Under the pieces are notes generated by a model, which did no database searches, was not told the origin of the DNA, and saw nothing but the letters and a program-made list of their open reading frames with translations. From the NCBI GenBank assembly GCA_918026815.1, contig CAKJVC010000001.1, forward strand, positions 1 through 64,000: a DNA stretch of 64,000 nucleotides, written 5' to 3'. Of this stretch, positions 1 through 10,959 are shown piece after piece. A program made the translations under genes and the position numbers. Each line of letters starts with the position of its first letter. Position 1 is the stretch's first letter. Origin of the DNA: Chalara sp. BL73. Its lineage: Eukaryota > Ascomycota > Leotiomycetes > Helotiales.

Positions 1-97
1 GCATACTTTTGATATCAATACATCACTATTTCTATTGCAGTCACGTGTTCTTACCTGTTATATTGCAATCCCTCCTGTTGCCCCTCTATTTGTTACA
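1..97. repeat. Left copy of ~100-bp direct repeat
   Basis: This stretch is nearly identical to 3333-3433: both begin with GCATACTTTTGATATC and run to CTATTTGTTACA, with a few substitutions and a small indel around 35-40. The two copies are in the same orientation and bracket the Mutator-like element and a minisatellite. The left copy starts at the window edge, so it may be longer. Confidence 0.85.
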
Positions 98-99
98 CT

Positions 100-125
100 G
101 TCTCTAACCGGCTCTGGCTGTTACA
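100..125. repeat. Left TIR of MULE
   Basis: It contains TAACCGGCTCTGGCTGTTAC and matches the reverse complement of 3060-3085 with one mismatch over 26 bases. Confidence 0.85.
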
Positions 126-333
126 CCTGTATAACAATTGACAGCGTTTACACTTTTATTTATTTTTTCTTAAAATCCACGAATCGAGATTTTTGTTTGT
201 TTTAAGTTGTTACAGTAGTGTAAGTCTTTGTATTTGACTTTATTTTATTTCAATTTCTATTGCAATTTATGAACTCCGTACGCTTTTGCAGTTTCAGGTG
301 CTAGTCACATGATCATAACTACATACAAATGGC

Positions 334-2239
334 TACTAACAGTTATCGTCGCTGTCGCTATCACAAGGTTCCCCTAGTTCAACAATTACATCTACTTTTT
401 CCATTACTTGTATGCCCAATTCTTGATCAAGGCGTTGTGCCTCTTCTTCTTGTTCTTCATCATCCAGCTCCAATTGTTCTTCTTCGTCGTCGACTTCCTC
501 GTTGTCGACTTCCTCGTTGTCGACTTCTTGAAGCCAATCAAAAGCTCGTTGTCGACGTCCATTTGAAACTGGCTGACTTGTACAACTACGTCGATTATGA
601 CCCCAATCGAAGCAATTACTGCAACGCGTTTGCTTTTTGTTCCAGTTGCCTTTGCGTATACGTCTAGTTCGTGGCCGACCTGCTCCTTTGCGTAAAACAG
701 GTGGCTTGATTGAATTATCAGAAGAAAGGTTTTCGATCGATACTGGCAGTAATATATGGCGGTAAGTCTTTTGTATTCTCTTGTAGTATACAAATCTTCA
801 AAGTATTGAATTGAGTCGATTTGCAGCACTCTTGCAGCTGCAATAGCGTGAGAACAAGGCGATTGATACTCCCAGAAGTCTTGACAGTCGCACGACTTTT
901 GATCTAAAATAACTACCCATTTTCGACCCGTATCAGGATCTTCAACTTGAGCAATATTCTCATTTGTAGAGTATACTCGATATCGACGAGAAGCTTGAAA
1001 ACGACTTCCAAATTTAGCCATAGGCACGTCAGCGAGTTGATCGGATTTGCTAGTTGTTGATCGCCTTTCGAACCATATTTTAGTCACTGAAAGGTATATA
1101 CCATCTAGCATTTGAAGAAAAGGCATACGCCGATAGTCGTCCCAGCTAGAATTTAAGGATTCAACAATATTAGAAGTATCATGGCCAAATCGAGGATATT
1201 GTGAGTAAGCTCTAGTCCACAGCTTGTTGTCGATATTGCAAAGATAATCAAAAGCGTCAGTACTAACTTCTTTCAATTTCGCCATTTCATTTTCGTACAA
1301 TTGCGGCGTTTTAGCTCTACACGCTTTCCAAAACAAAGGCCGTACTTTATTGCCATATCTTTGCTGTAAATTGTCTGCAATATGCTGACAACAGTAAAGA
1401 TGAATTGCTTGAGGATACTCTTCTTCGACTGCTTTTGCCATTCCTTTCTCACGATCAGAAATAAAAGTATGCTGCGCCAGCAAAGTAACAGGGAAAGCAA
1501 GCTTCAAGTAACGTAAAACCAGCTCCACCAGTGATATTCTTCAATAGGTACTAATGCCCAGGCTAAAGGCGTTACCTTGTCGTTTGCATCGATTCCACAG
1601 CAAATCAATAATATCATACGATACCGAGACTTTGTATGAGTACCGTCGATAGCATAAAACTGGCGAAGGCGCTTTGTAGCCGATCGACAAGGAGCTGGAG
1701 CAAAAACGCCGCTTGAAATACACCATTTGCTTGAGTTTCCAAAACAGCGTAATTATTTGAATCTACAGCTTTGAACTTTTCGATATACGCCGGAAGCAAA
1801 GCAAACGATTGAGTTTCGTCACCATACATTTCTTCGAGAATAGCTTGTTTTACGCGGTAAGCCTGAAGATAAGGAATCTTGTTATAGTACTGAAGGCGCT
1901 CAATTGACTGGATTTGCTTTGGAGTGATTTTAGGATTATCAACAACCGCAGCACGATAGTGAGGTATCATATACCCTAAACTATTCATATTCGATGCTCG
2001 AAATGACTTGCAGGAGAGCAAGTATGAGGCTTTAAGTGAGTTATATGAACACCTTTCTTTTAGAATCACTAGCTCTAATTCGGAACTTGCAAGATCGAAG
2101 CGTACAGCATACAATATCGAAGCGCGTTTTATCTGAATAGGCTGTTTTCCATGATTCGGAAGCGCTTGAAACGATAGAATTTAATAGCTTCTTTTGCTGA
2201 AGATATATTAGGAAAAGTAAAGCCTATTTGAAGAGTCAT
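334..2239 (-). pseudogene. MULE transposase with SWIM and zinc-knuckle, frameshifted
   Basis: This is a DDE transposase of the Mutator/FAR1-like superfamily, read leftwards. A plausible ATG lies at 2239 (MTLQIGFTF), and the last codons give DSDSDDNC and a TAG at 334-336. Domain order: a degraded N-terminal DNA-binding region, the catalytic block with FYAIDGTH (first D), ISDREKG (second D), a C-H motif YCCQH and NIVESLNSSW (E), a SWIM zinc finger (CDCQDFWEYQSPCSHA), and a C-terminal zinc knuckle (CSNCFDWGHNRRSC) with an acidic tail. Frameshifts occur in an A5 run at 1702-1706, near 1510, and near 760 after the SWIM finger. The N-terminal part also carries at least one stop. All catalytic residues can still be read once frames are followed, so decay is fairly recent. 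Confidence 0.85.
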
Positions 2240-2347
2240 ATTGATCGAAACAACAAATAATCAAAATGTACAAAAAGTTAAAAATACGTGGGATTGTTTG
2301 AATTTAAAGCTTTGTGGGTCAGGTGCGTTAGTTAGTCTTGGCATGAA

Positions 2348-2530
2348 ATAATGGTATTTCAGAAATATCTCAAATACCATCATTTTTTTGGTGTCTATCT
2401 GAAATACCATTATTTTTTTGGCCTCTATCTGAAATACCATTGTTTTAAAAAGGTGGTATGGCCAGATAGAGGTCAAATAAAAAGATGGTATTTCAGAAAT
2501 ATCGGCACTTTTTGATGGTATTTGAGATAT
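2348..2530. repeat. Palindromic AAATACCAT / ATGGTATTT cluster
   Basis: The 9-mer ATGGTATTT or its complement occurs six times in about 180 bases. One perfect pair lies at 2351-2359 and 2372-2380. A longer imperfect stem is formed by GGCCTCTATCTG (2420-2431) and CAGATAGAGGTC (2463-2474). The region lies inside the MULE, directly downstream of the pogo-type fragment. It could be a remnant of another element's termini or a subterminal array. Confidence 0.7.
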
Positions 2531-2539
2531 TAACCGTAG

Positions 2540-2743
2540 TTTCAAATACTTTTCGAGAGCGTTCTCTTCCGAAGGGGTAAGGTATTGTTGGCTCTGGGCC
2601 TTCTCTTCTTTCGAGCGTCGGCCCTGTGCGCGATGATGGAGGGTAGAAAGAGGGACGTTCTTATTTTTGGAAAGAGCCTCATACGTACGAGGCTCTTCCG
2701 GCAGTGGGCTCTCTGCAAGAGCCTCACTGGCGCGGTCCCTCAT
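2540..2743 (-). pseudogene. pogo/Fot-type HTH (psq-like) fragment
   Basis: From an ATG at 2743 about 67 residues are recognisable as the N-terminal helix-turn-helix of a fungal Tc1/pogo (Fot-like) DDE transposase. The segments RTYEALSKNKNVPLSTLHHR and SKEEKAQSQQYLTPSEENAL follow the usual layout of that domain. Beyond KYLKL the frame continues only into the palindromic repeats, and no CENP-B-type domain or DDE catalytic region follows. The fragment is on the same strand as the MULE transposase and inside the MULE TIRs. It is either captured by the MULE or left by a nested insertion. It is unlikely to make a functional protein. Confidence 0.65.
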
Positions 2744-3059
2744 GGTAACATTGGTGGGACGGTGGCAATGGAATCTGATTCATCCATATTGATGCATCAC
2801 GAACGATTGAGGCGTCGAAGGTGCATACGTGGCTTCTGTAGAAGCTTCTAGAATAACGACACACTTTACGGAACTCAGGACTATTACAAGTAAAAATAAT
2901 TAGCATGGCTGTAAATATGAAATTGTGGCACGCTAAGTCTGTAAATATTTGGCGAGACACTTGGCGTTCCGCCCTTTATATTCCGGATAAACTCGGAACC
3001 TAAGTTTTTATGTGCTCTGAAGCTTTAAAGCTTAATAAAATATCTTCTTATTATAAAGC

Positions 3060-3085
3060 TGTAACAGCCAGAGCCGGTTATAGAC
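3060..3085. repeat. Right TIR of MULE
   Basis: TGTAACAGCCAGAGCCGGTT and the next six bases are the inverted counterpart of 100-125, differing at one position. Confidence 0.85.
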
Positions 3086-3129
3086 GGATAGGAGCTCAAG
3101 GGCCGCAATCGGCATGCTCCACCTCTGAG

Positions 3130-3257
3130 CAGCCACAGGCGTACAGCTACAGCAGCCACAGGCATACAGCTACAGCAGGCATACAGCTACAGCAGCCACC
3201 GGCGTACAGCTACAGCAGGCATACAGCTACGGCAGCCACAGGCATACAGCTACAGCA
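3130..3257 (+). repeat. Minisatellite, 23/17-bp units
   Basis: About six tandem units of the type CAGCCACAGGCATACAGCTA-CAG (23 bp) alternate with a 17-bp short form lacking CAGCCA. The array lies just outside the right MULE TIR and before the right ~100-bp direct repeat. It creates an open frame rich in Gln, Tyr and Ser that has no sign of being a gene. Confidence 0.85.
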
Positions 3258-3332
3258 CCACTGGAAGGATATAAGGAACAGCTAGAGCTTTCAGGAGGAA
3301 AGCAAGCTTGAGTTTATCTGCTAGACTGACAA

Positions 3333-3433
3333 GCATACTTTTGATATCAATACATCACTGTTTCTATGACATTGCAGTCACGTGTTCTTACCTGTTATAT
3401 TGCAATCCCTTCTGTTGCCCTCTATTTGTTACA
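3333..3433. repeat. Right copy of ~100-bp direct repeat
   Basis: Matches 1-97 in the same orientation. Sequence diverges immediately afterwards (AAAGCTTCC here, CTGTCTCTA after the left copy). Confidence 0.85.
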
Positions 3434-4372
3434 AAAGCTTCCGTTTTGAAGTCCCGAGAACTCAATCCAAGCTAACAGTCGTGATGTAGCAGGGGGGAAC
3501 AGCGAAAGTGGTTATCGATGCCGTGGACGGGAACCTCGATGACATAACCAAGACTGCGATAATTTTCTATTAAAGATTGATTCTGATTTAAGAAATAACT
3601 AAAGAACAATATTTAACTAACTATAAATCCAGATATGTGTGTGGAAGATATTTAGTACCCTAACGTCCGTCCCTGCGTGCTGAGACGCACCCTGTCACGA
3701 GACAAATCAATAGTTTAGCAATCATAACTTTTTCTCAGCAAGTATACGAAGTTATTGTTATAAAGTTACCTTCTTTAGTTATTTATCCTTTTAGGTCTAC
3801 CTTAATAATAAGAAAAGGACTATATTTGATCATACTGTCGATCTTTCCAAGCATGGCACTAATCGCCGCTTCGGCTGTTCCCCCTGTTTAAACGCATCTA
3901 TCAAAGTCTCTTTAAAATTCGGAGCACTTAGGAAAGGTCCTAAAACAAAAGAATATGACTCCAAATTTCGAAGACGCTCAAAAAGGAAATGATGAAGTCC
4001 GAGAGTTACTCGGGGGAGGCAAAGGGGCATAAAACGCCACATTTTTTAGCATCAGATTTAGTACTAATTAGCGAGCATTAGTATAAATTAGCCTGATCAA
4101 AGAATACCGTAGAATTAAAGCCTCAGGCATGAAGACTTGGTTGTGGCTGAAGCTGAGGAAACTTCTCCTGAGGCTGGCGGGCGCAAACTTTCACATGATA
4201 CCGGCCGCCCGAGCTGCACGAGGAAGATTTTTGCAAGTAGCATGTGATCATGATAAAGGAGCACTGATCTTGATCAAGCCTCCGAGATTTGCAGATTTTC
4301 CCGTATACCTCATACCTCTATCAATAGGCCATTTCATGTGGGCATCAAAATAGCTTGACTATCCAATCTAAT
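3434..4372. other. Intergenic, no supported gene
   Basis: Open frames here are short and lack recognisable motifs. The sequence CTGTCACGAGACAA near 3690 resembles ends seen in fungal LTR elements but is too short to call. Confidence 0.5.
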
Positions 4373-4597
4373 ATGTGCGAATATATCAAACACTCATTCT
4401 ATCATACAAAGTGCAGGAAACCAGATGGCAGACACATCAATGAGGAGTATAGCATAAAGGAATGCGATAAGGCAAAAGCTAATGGAACATACTGCCCTAA
4501 GATCGCAGCTGCCAATGACCAAACCGGCGGACAAGTCACATTTGGGTCTTCTAAACGGCGTGGCACTGTCCCATGTGTCCGCCTATTATTGAAGTAG
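4373..4597 (+). CDS. Possible small cysteine-containing protein
   Basis: An ATG at 4373 opens a 74-residue frame beginning MCEYIKHSFYHTKC. The spacing of Cys, His and Tyr in the first 45 residues is reminiscent of the small Cys/His-rich hypothetical proteins common in Pezizomycotina. The second half has no such pattern. No signal peptide or membrane segment is present. It could equally be a chance frame, so this is a weak call. Confidence 0.2.
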   Translation: MCEYIKHSFYHTKCRKPDGRHINEEYSIKECDKAKANGTYCPKIAAANDQTGGQVTFGSSKRRGTVPCVRLLLK

Positions 4598-4635
4598 CTG
4601 GCACTCCACGCTCTACTCCAAAATCCCAACTTAGA

Positions 4636-5418
4636 CTAACTCCTTGATAGTATTCCTGAGGTTCTGATCCAGCAAATCGTTGGAAGGGCAATGGCCAATG
4701 CAATACCAATGATTCGACAGTGTTCAAAATATGTTTCGTGTTTGACAGGAGAAAGTTTGGTTTTGGCTACTGTTTGAAATGAGTAGCAATATAGAGTCAT
4801 AATGTCAGAGAACTTGGCGAGCAGCTCGTCGGGAACCTCCGTGGGGAAGTTAGCGAACGATGGAAGGATCATGTCTTCGTACTTGGCCGTAACGTTGAGA
4901 TACCTCGTAAGTGCTGCAGTCACATCTGCGGAAGCCGGGCTCTGATATCCCGCCAGTACCTTCCCAGAAGCAAAGTCGATGTTTGAGGTATTCAACTTGG
5001 CGGACGCATTAGGAACGAGTGAGATGTTGAACCGGGCGAAAAAGTCCTTTGCACCGTTGTATTCAGTGTAGCTGTTGACGCCGTAGTCATACGGCTTTCC
5101 CGAGACTGGGTCCATATAAGTCTCGACATGACCGCCCTATAGAGATTGTTATCTCTGGATTCAAGCAGACCGAGAATTGGGAAGGAAATATAGCTGACGA
5201 TATACATACTAGATTAACTTATCCTGCTTCTCGATTATGATGATGCTCTTGTTGAAATCCTCTCGGAGTCTCACAGCAGCATGTGAGCCCGATGCTCCTC
5301 CACCAAGAATAGCCACATCTTTATAGATGATGCGAGGTGCTCGAATAGTAGCGATCGTAACTGAGACAAAAGAGAAGATGCAAGTGAGCTGTACAAAGAA
5401 AGACCTAATAAATGCCAT
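4636..5418 (-). pseudogene. FAD-dependent oxidoreductase (amine-oxidase-like), truncated
   Basis: The ATG at 5418 starts a signal-peptide-like segment (MAFIRSFFVQLTCIFSFVSV) followed by a strand and the dinucleotide-binding motif GGGASGSHAAVRL, ending in IIIIEKQDKL. After an intron-like gap (GTATGT at about 5206 to CTATAG at about 5136) the frame resumes with GGHVETYMDP and about 85 family-like residues to LLAKFSD. This layout matches secreted or membrane-linked FAD oxidoreductases of the flavin-containing amine oxidase superfamily, usually about 450-550 residues. Here the visible splice sites join the exons out of phase, and after LLAKFSD the sequence becomes unrelated, so well over half of the protein is missing. 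It is a 5'-intact, 3'-truncated pseudogene. Confidence 0.65.
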
Positions 5419-6325
5419 GATAATTGATGTATATTCCTTTTCAAACCCAACAAGATTGACGTAGTTGGCTTCCAGGTAGCAATTGTATGTGAAGTACTAT
5501 TTCGCTCATGAGAAACGATAGGAAGCTATGAATATTGGTGTGCCCAGAAGATACCCTCAATCGCAAAAATCCCGAGATTTAATATCTGGCGGCGGCATAG
5601 ATATTTTGAGAACCAAGTGGTGCACATTGGAGGCAATGATTTTCGTCTTTGACGTACAAGATATAATAATATTGATTGAAGCCTCCCTGCGACCTTGTTT
5701 GGTAAAAAGCCCCACCTTCTGCAACCTTACCGCTCTTCCCCAGTTGCTGCAACCCCTCCTCGAAGATCCTTGAGGCTAAAGAGGAATCACCCTCTCAGGT
5801 TAGGATCCGCTGACGGCTCGTACGGTAGTGGCTTATCAGCACAGTCAGCACCCGCGCTTGACCTTTGTTGGTATATGAAAGTCCTTAGTCCGTATAAAAC
5901 TAAAGAGCCCACTGCATGCCAAGTGACTAGCTACCCAAAGCATCTGAGTTAAGGAAGTAACTCTCCATATAAATGTATATGGAATGTACTCGTCGAGTAG
6001 GTTATATGATAGTTCCGGAACAAAGGATACCCCAGTAATGGTCCAGCTGGCCAAGTCAAGCCTACTCCAGGATATCCAACGAGTTACTGCGTGTGTGACT
6101 TTTGAGATGAAGGAGCAGCATTCGAGGATCGAGTCTACCACTCGCTGAACCTAACAAGCTAAGAAGAAGCTTTTGAGACTGTTAAAAGCAGCTACCTCGC
6201 GGTTCCTTGAATAAAAGTCGCCAGAGTCCTTCTATTGCTGCTAGGCTGATCAGCTTCGCATTTCTTTTTTCCCCTCTCATTCATATCAAGATAGCAATAA
6301 TAACAACGATCAGGATACAAGAAGG
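5419..6325. other. Intergenic, no supported gene
   Basis: One minus-strand frame (5845-6141) encodes 98 fairly hydrophobic residues with no recognisable motif. Nothing else stands out. Confidence 0.5.
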
Positions 6326-8627
6326 CTAGATGATAGTAACAGTCCTCTGTTCCCATCCATCGTAGAATATACGTTCTGCACGGGTATTGATATTCAAGAC
6401 GCCACAGCGCTCATACAGTTGAGTACCGTTCTCTATCTTAGCTTGAACAAGCAACAAACCATGCAAGTAGTAATGATCAGAACGTCCTAGGAGGAAGCAT
6501 ACGAGAGTCAGCTCTGTCCCTAAGTCTCTAATTCGTTCTCTCAAGCGCTCTGGATCATCGATGGAAGGGTAGACGAATTGATGAAGGTGCTTCGGCATGA
6601 TCCCTTCCAAGTCAAAGATCATGGATTTGGGCTCATTGCCATAAGGATGATAGCCAGAGCAGAGCGACACAGTTACGTCTCTACACGCCCCTTCGAGAGT
6701 CAATTTTGCCGACAGGAGCTGGCCCATCGTATCGGTAAACTTGGGCACGATGTCGGCGTCGGCCACTCTTTGGATCAGAGAACCGGTCAGGAAGGCGTCC
6801 GCGTTCTCCCATACCGGCGTGGTCCCGAAGAAGAAGGGCCCGCCGAGAATGCTCGTCTCGGGAGGGATGGATGCCCAGCTCCAAGACGGTGCGATATACT
6901 CGGCCAACGAAGATGTTGGGTTGGAAGGATCCTTGTGCGTTTGGATGTAGACGTTAGACCAGTAGTATTTTTCAAACCCCAGGAGAGACCTCTGAATACG
7001 TCGTTCCGCCACAGGCCAGCTAGATAGGTATCTCCCGTCTCGAATGCATATCGTCGAGCCAGGCCCAGCATGGCAGGCAGAGCATCAGTGTTGTAGGTGA
7101 GTTTCCGGCGGCGGAATTCGGGGACGACCCTGTACCACTGCATGTATACGGAGTGTACGTGGCCCAGCAGCTCACCACGCGCCGAGTGCTGGTCCGCGAA
7201 CGTCTTTTCCATCGGGGAGAGGTATTCGCTGTTGGTGGAACTGAGACGGCTCACGTCGACGTTCCAGCCCTCGATATACTTGCCCGTGTAGCACTCCCAT
7301 AGTAGCTGGTGCGCGTCGTAGAACACGGCGCGGCGGCTCAGGATCTGCTCTTGCAGCGCCCAGGCACGGTATCGCAGAGGTGCGTATCCTTCGGAGGCAC
7401 GGATCGAGCCCTGGGTCATGTACCGGTGAGGACCACTCCGCTGCAGCGAAATCGTCCGGCTGCTCGAGGTCCCAGGTGATCCCGCCGGGGATATTACGTC
7501 AAAGTACGCATTGGTATCGTGTACTGTGTAATTGGTCTGATCATTCATGTGTCCGAGGAACCCGTTGTGGCTATCGGCTGCGCGTGAAGCGGCGATGGTG
7601 ATCGTGGCGTGGCTGTATATATCTGCCATGGTGTTGGACTCGCGCGACCAGTCGGTCACACTATCTTGGATGATACAGAGAGAATCGATCCAAATATAAC
7701 CAATTCCCAAGGCCCGAGCAATTTTTACAGCATCTCTGAAAGTTTTTGGGAGTTCTTGGATGGTAATTCCTTCCATGTGCTCTTTTGATTGGTAGTTGTG
7801 GTCGTTGTCGGTAATCTTTCTGGAAGGCCCCAGCAGTGACTTAGTGCAACATAACGACTACTCTGCTGTATCTCCGATTTTTCTTGGAGCTGGATCGTAT
7901 CCGGTCTGCCTGGAATGTTGATATCTAGAAGCCGAGTCGGAAGGAAAACTCCTGTTTGCTGAGCACAGTCTGGGTGGTTGTGTTCACAATCATGGAGTCG
8001 GCTCACGATATAATCCAGCGATTGAGTATCTTCCGTGTTCTGAAAACTCCTCCTACGTGTTATACCAATGTCCCATTTGTTTGTCAGATCTAGAATGCAA
8101 TGAGTGAACGAAACATCTTGACTGCATCAGGAGAGGTATTTGCTCACCTGAGGTGAATATACAAAATATAGAGAGTTCCACAACTGTGTATCTCTTAGCA
8201 TAGATCACGAAGGAGATCGGAATACATCCAAGACAGAATCTGTACCTCTGGGATATATGCTGCTGAGATACCTCCTACTCGCGGGATCTAGAGATCGTGT
8301 TTGTTTTTCGTCTGTAGATAGGTCTATGGACAAGATAACACGATCACCTTCCATCACTGACTCATAAGGCTTGACATGGAAGTTCCTGAATTCTCTCGTC
8401 AAATGGAGTGGCATTTCCGCACGCTCTTTATCGGGCAGGAAGTAATTGGGAGCGATGTTGCTATAGAAGAATCGGCAGCATCCGCAGCCATCCAAGCTCT
8501 CGGCGGACTTCCCCAAAGCATCGAGAGACGATTTGAAGAATACTGAAAAGTAAACAGATCCAGTCGTGGGATCCACATGGCCGCCACGGTCCGCCTCCTG
8601 TGGCCTCCACGTCGGACCAGGAAACAA
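6326..8627 (-). pseudogene. HET-domain protein, N-truncated and frameshifted
   Basis: The product would be a HET-domain protein, the family that mediates nonself recognition and cell death on heterokaryon formation. An N-terminal cysteine segment (GCGCCRFFYSN) is followed, after an intron of about 110 bases ending near 8042, by LHDCEHNHPDC, then the HET core: YVALSHCWG, LPKTFRDAV, YIWIDSLCIIQD, DIYSHATITIAAS and, later, YRAWALQEQILSRR. The C-terminal part contains APSWSWASIP. Three lesions are visible. There is an in-frame TGA at 8205-8207, where PSWSML would be expected. One frameshift lies near 7780 between the LSHCWG block and MEGITIQELP. A second lies at a C4 run near 6977-6980, where WG must change frame to reach FEKYYW. 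No start codon is found: homology stops at the edge of the AT-rich block. Confidence 0.8.
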
Positions 8628-8644
8628 GCGACTTTCCTCCTTAG

Positions 8645-10870
8645 TGATTCTGATACAATCCTTTTTTATACAAGTGTATTTATTAAACCGAATACTGTTA
8701 TTTGTTTAGTTTATATTTAAATTATACTTTTTAATTTAAAAAGTTCCGAAAATAATATTATGTTTTTTAATTAATATAACGTTAAAAACTATTTTTTAGC
8801 GTGCTTTTTAGTATAACTATTTTTATAAACAAAGTTTTTTTTAATTTATTTATTTGTACCGACATTTTTATTATCGATTGTTGTTATTTAATACGTTTTT
8901 TGTATTTTGTTTTAATTGCTTTTTTTAAACGTATTTTGTATTAATATATATATTTATAGCTTTAGTGTTAATTATAACTTTTGTGTTCGCGTTTTTCAGT
9001 TTTACGGTTTTTTAAACTAATATAGCTTTAAAATAGCTGTTTAGTTTTTGCTTTAATAACGTTTAGTTATAATTTATAGTCGAGTTTTTTTTATTAGTTT
9101 ATAAAGCTTATTTTCGACTATATAACTAGTTTTTAGCTTTTTATTTTCGGCGAATATTTTATAATTAAAGTTTTTAGTTATACGTCGTTAAATGCAGTGT
9201 TTTTTAAATTGTTTATTATTTTTAAATGTTTTTTTTTAAGTATTGTTTTAAGCTTAAAAGTCGTTTTTTAGCTACGTATTTTTCGATAATTTTTTGTTAA
9301 CTAGTTTAAACGCTACACAGTGTTTGTTTTTATAAATAATTTTAGTTTTTATTTCGAAAAATTTTGCGTTTATATTTTTTTATAACTTTTTTAATAGTCA
9401 AACTTTTTATATCCGTTAAAAAAACTATACTTTAGTTTTTTTCGAATAAAGCTAGTTTTTACTTTTTTTTACTTTTAAATAAAGTTTCGAAATTAATGCT
9501 AAATTTATAGTTTTTAAAGCAAAAACTTGAATTTTAAAAATTGTATAACTATTTTTATATTTTCGAGTTTTTTTAAAAATTCGTAAAAATTTTTCGTGCT
9601 TTGTATTTTTTACTTGTTTTTTGTACAAGTTTTTTAATTTAAATAATATTAGTTTGTTTTTTGTTTTTGTTTTTTTGTAAAATAAAACTATATATTTTTG
9701 CTGTAAATGTAACATAGTTTTTTTTTTTGTACTGTATTTTTTTTAAATATAAACTTTTTTTTGTAGCGTTTATTTTTATAAGTTTTAGCTAACAGTTTAG
9801 CTTTTTTTAAATTACGCTTTTTTTCGTTTTTGTAATAGCAGCGTTTTTTATAAATTTTTAGTTTTTGTAAAAGTCGCTAATTTTGTTGTTTATTAGCACA
9901 AATATTTCGATTAAAAATTTTATATTTGTAAAGTTGTTTATTTAAGCAAATTTAGTTTAAATATAAATTTTAAGTTTTTTATATAGTAACTAATTAAAAC
10001 TTGTACGTTTTAGCCGGTTTAAGTAGTATGTTTTTAAATTTTGTAACGTAAATAATAGTCGTTTTTGTTTGCTGTAAATTATACAAGTATTGTTTAGCGG
10101 TTTTTATTTATTTATGTTTTTAAATACTACTTTAATTGCTTTTTAAATTTCGACTATTTTTTTAACGCTATTTTAATAGTTGCTATATATTTGTCGATGT
10201 TTTTGTTATACTAAAAATAGTTTTTTAAAAACGGCATAATTTATTTAACTGTATTTTTTTAAAGTAAAAAGCAGCAAACAAACAATAAACTTTTTATAAA
10301 AAATTTGTTGTTATTGAATTTTTAATAAATTTTTATTTAAAAAATTTTTTTTAAAATTTTTCTGTTTTTGTAGTATTTATTCGGCAAAAAACTTTTAAAG
10401 TTTTTAAAATTTCGACTTTAATAAATTTAACGTCGAAAAGCTTAATATTTTCGTTTTTGTCGATAACAGTAATATTTAAAATAACTACTTTTTTTAGCTT
10501 TTTGCTTTAAAGTACTAACGAAAAAACTTTTGTATTAAATACTATATTGCTTAGTTATTTCGAAACTAAATACTTAAAATGTAACGTACAAAATAGCTTT
10601 AAACTTAAATAGCTAAATTTAAAGCTCGTTAATTAGTATAGTGTATATAAAATAAACTAAACACTGCTTTTTACGTAAAAATAAAACGTTACAAGTATAA
10701 CAAAAACTATATTACTAAACTATAATAAAAGTTAAGCACAAAACTTTTAAACTATAAAACTACAACTATTTATATACTATAGCAAAATTAAAGTTTTTTA
10801 AAGTTTTTGGAGTTTATATAAACTTTTAAAACTTTTCCAGACTTTATTACGTAACGTAGTCGCGGTTTCC
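8645..10870. mobile_element. AT-rich island, probably a RIP-mutated transposon
   Basis: About 2.2 kb is extremely AT-rich, rich in TpA and poor in CpA, while many CpG dinucleotides survive (as in TTTCG, AACG, GTCG). This is the pattern expected from RIP, which converts CpA to TpA. The top strand is T-rich up to about 10260 and A-rich after it. No coding frame is supported; the Lys-rich frames are composition artefacts. The original element cannot be recognised by eye. GC-rich hairpins and LTR-like TTCGTGACA motifs lie directly to the right. Confidence 0.75.
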
Positions 10871-10959
10871 GGAGTCCAAAAAGCCGTTTGCTTTTTTACT
10901 TACTTAAAGTCCTAGAACACTGGCTGATTCTGGGACCTACATTTCTAGGATCCCCATTG

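Larger units (their letters stand above)
100..3085 (-). mobile_element. Mutator-like element (MULE), inactive
   Basis: The ends are 26-bp terminal inverted repeats with one mismatch, and the interior encodes a MULE-type transposase on the minus strand. The transposase has three frameshifts, so the copy is not autonomous. No 9-10 bp target-site duplication could be matched: the bases before 100 and after 3085 differ, so one flank has probably been rearranged since insertion. Between the transposase and the right TIR lies a fragment of an unrelated pogo/Fot-type DNA-binding domain, as in gene-fragment-carrying MULEs. Confidence 0.8.

Noticed and set aside
329..667. Plus-strand 112-residue frame rich in Leu/Arg
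   Set aside because: It is the antisense shadow of the acidic C-terminal tail of the MULE transposase.
2724..2960. 78-residue minus-strand frame within the MULE
   Set aside because: Overlaps the start of the pogo-type fragment in another frame and has no motif.
9452..9715. Lys-rich 87-residue minus-strand frame
   Set aside because: Produced by the composition of the AT-rich island; no conserved motif.
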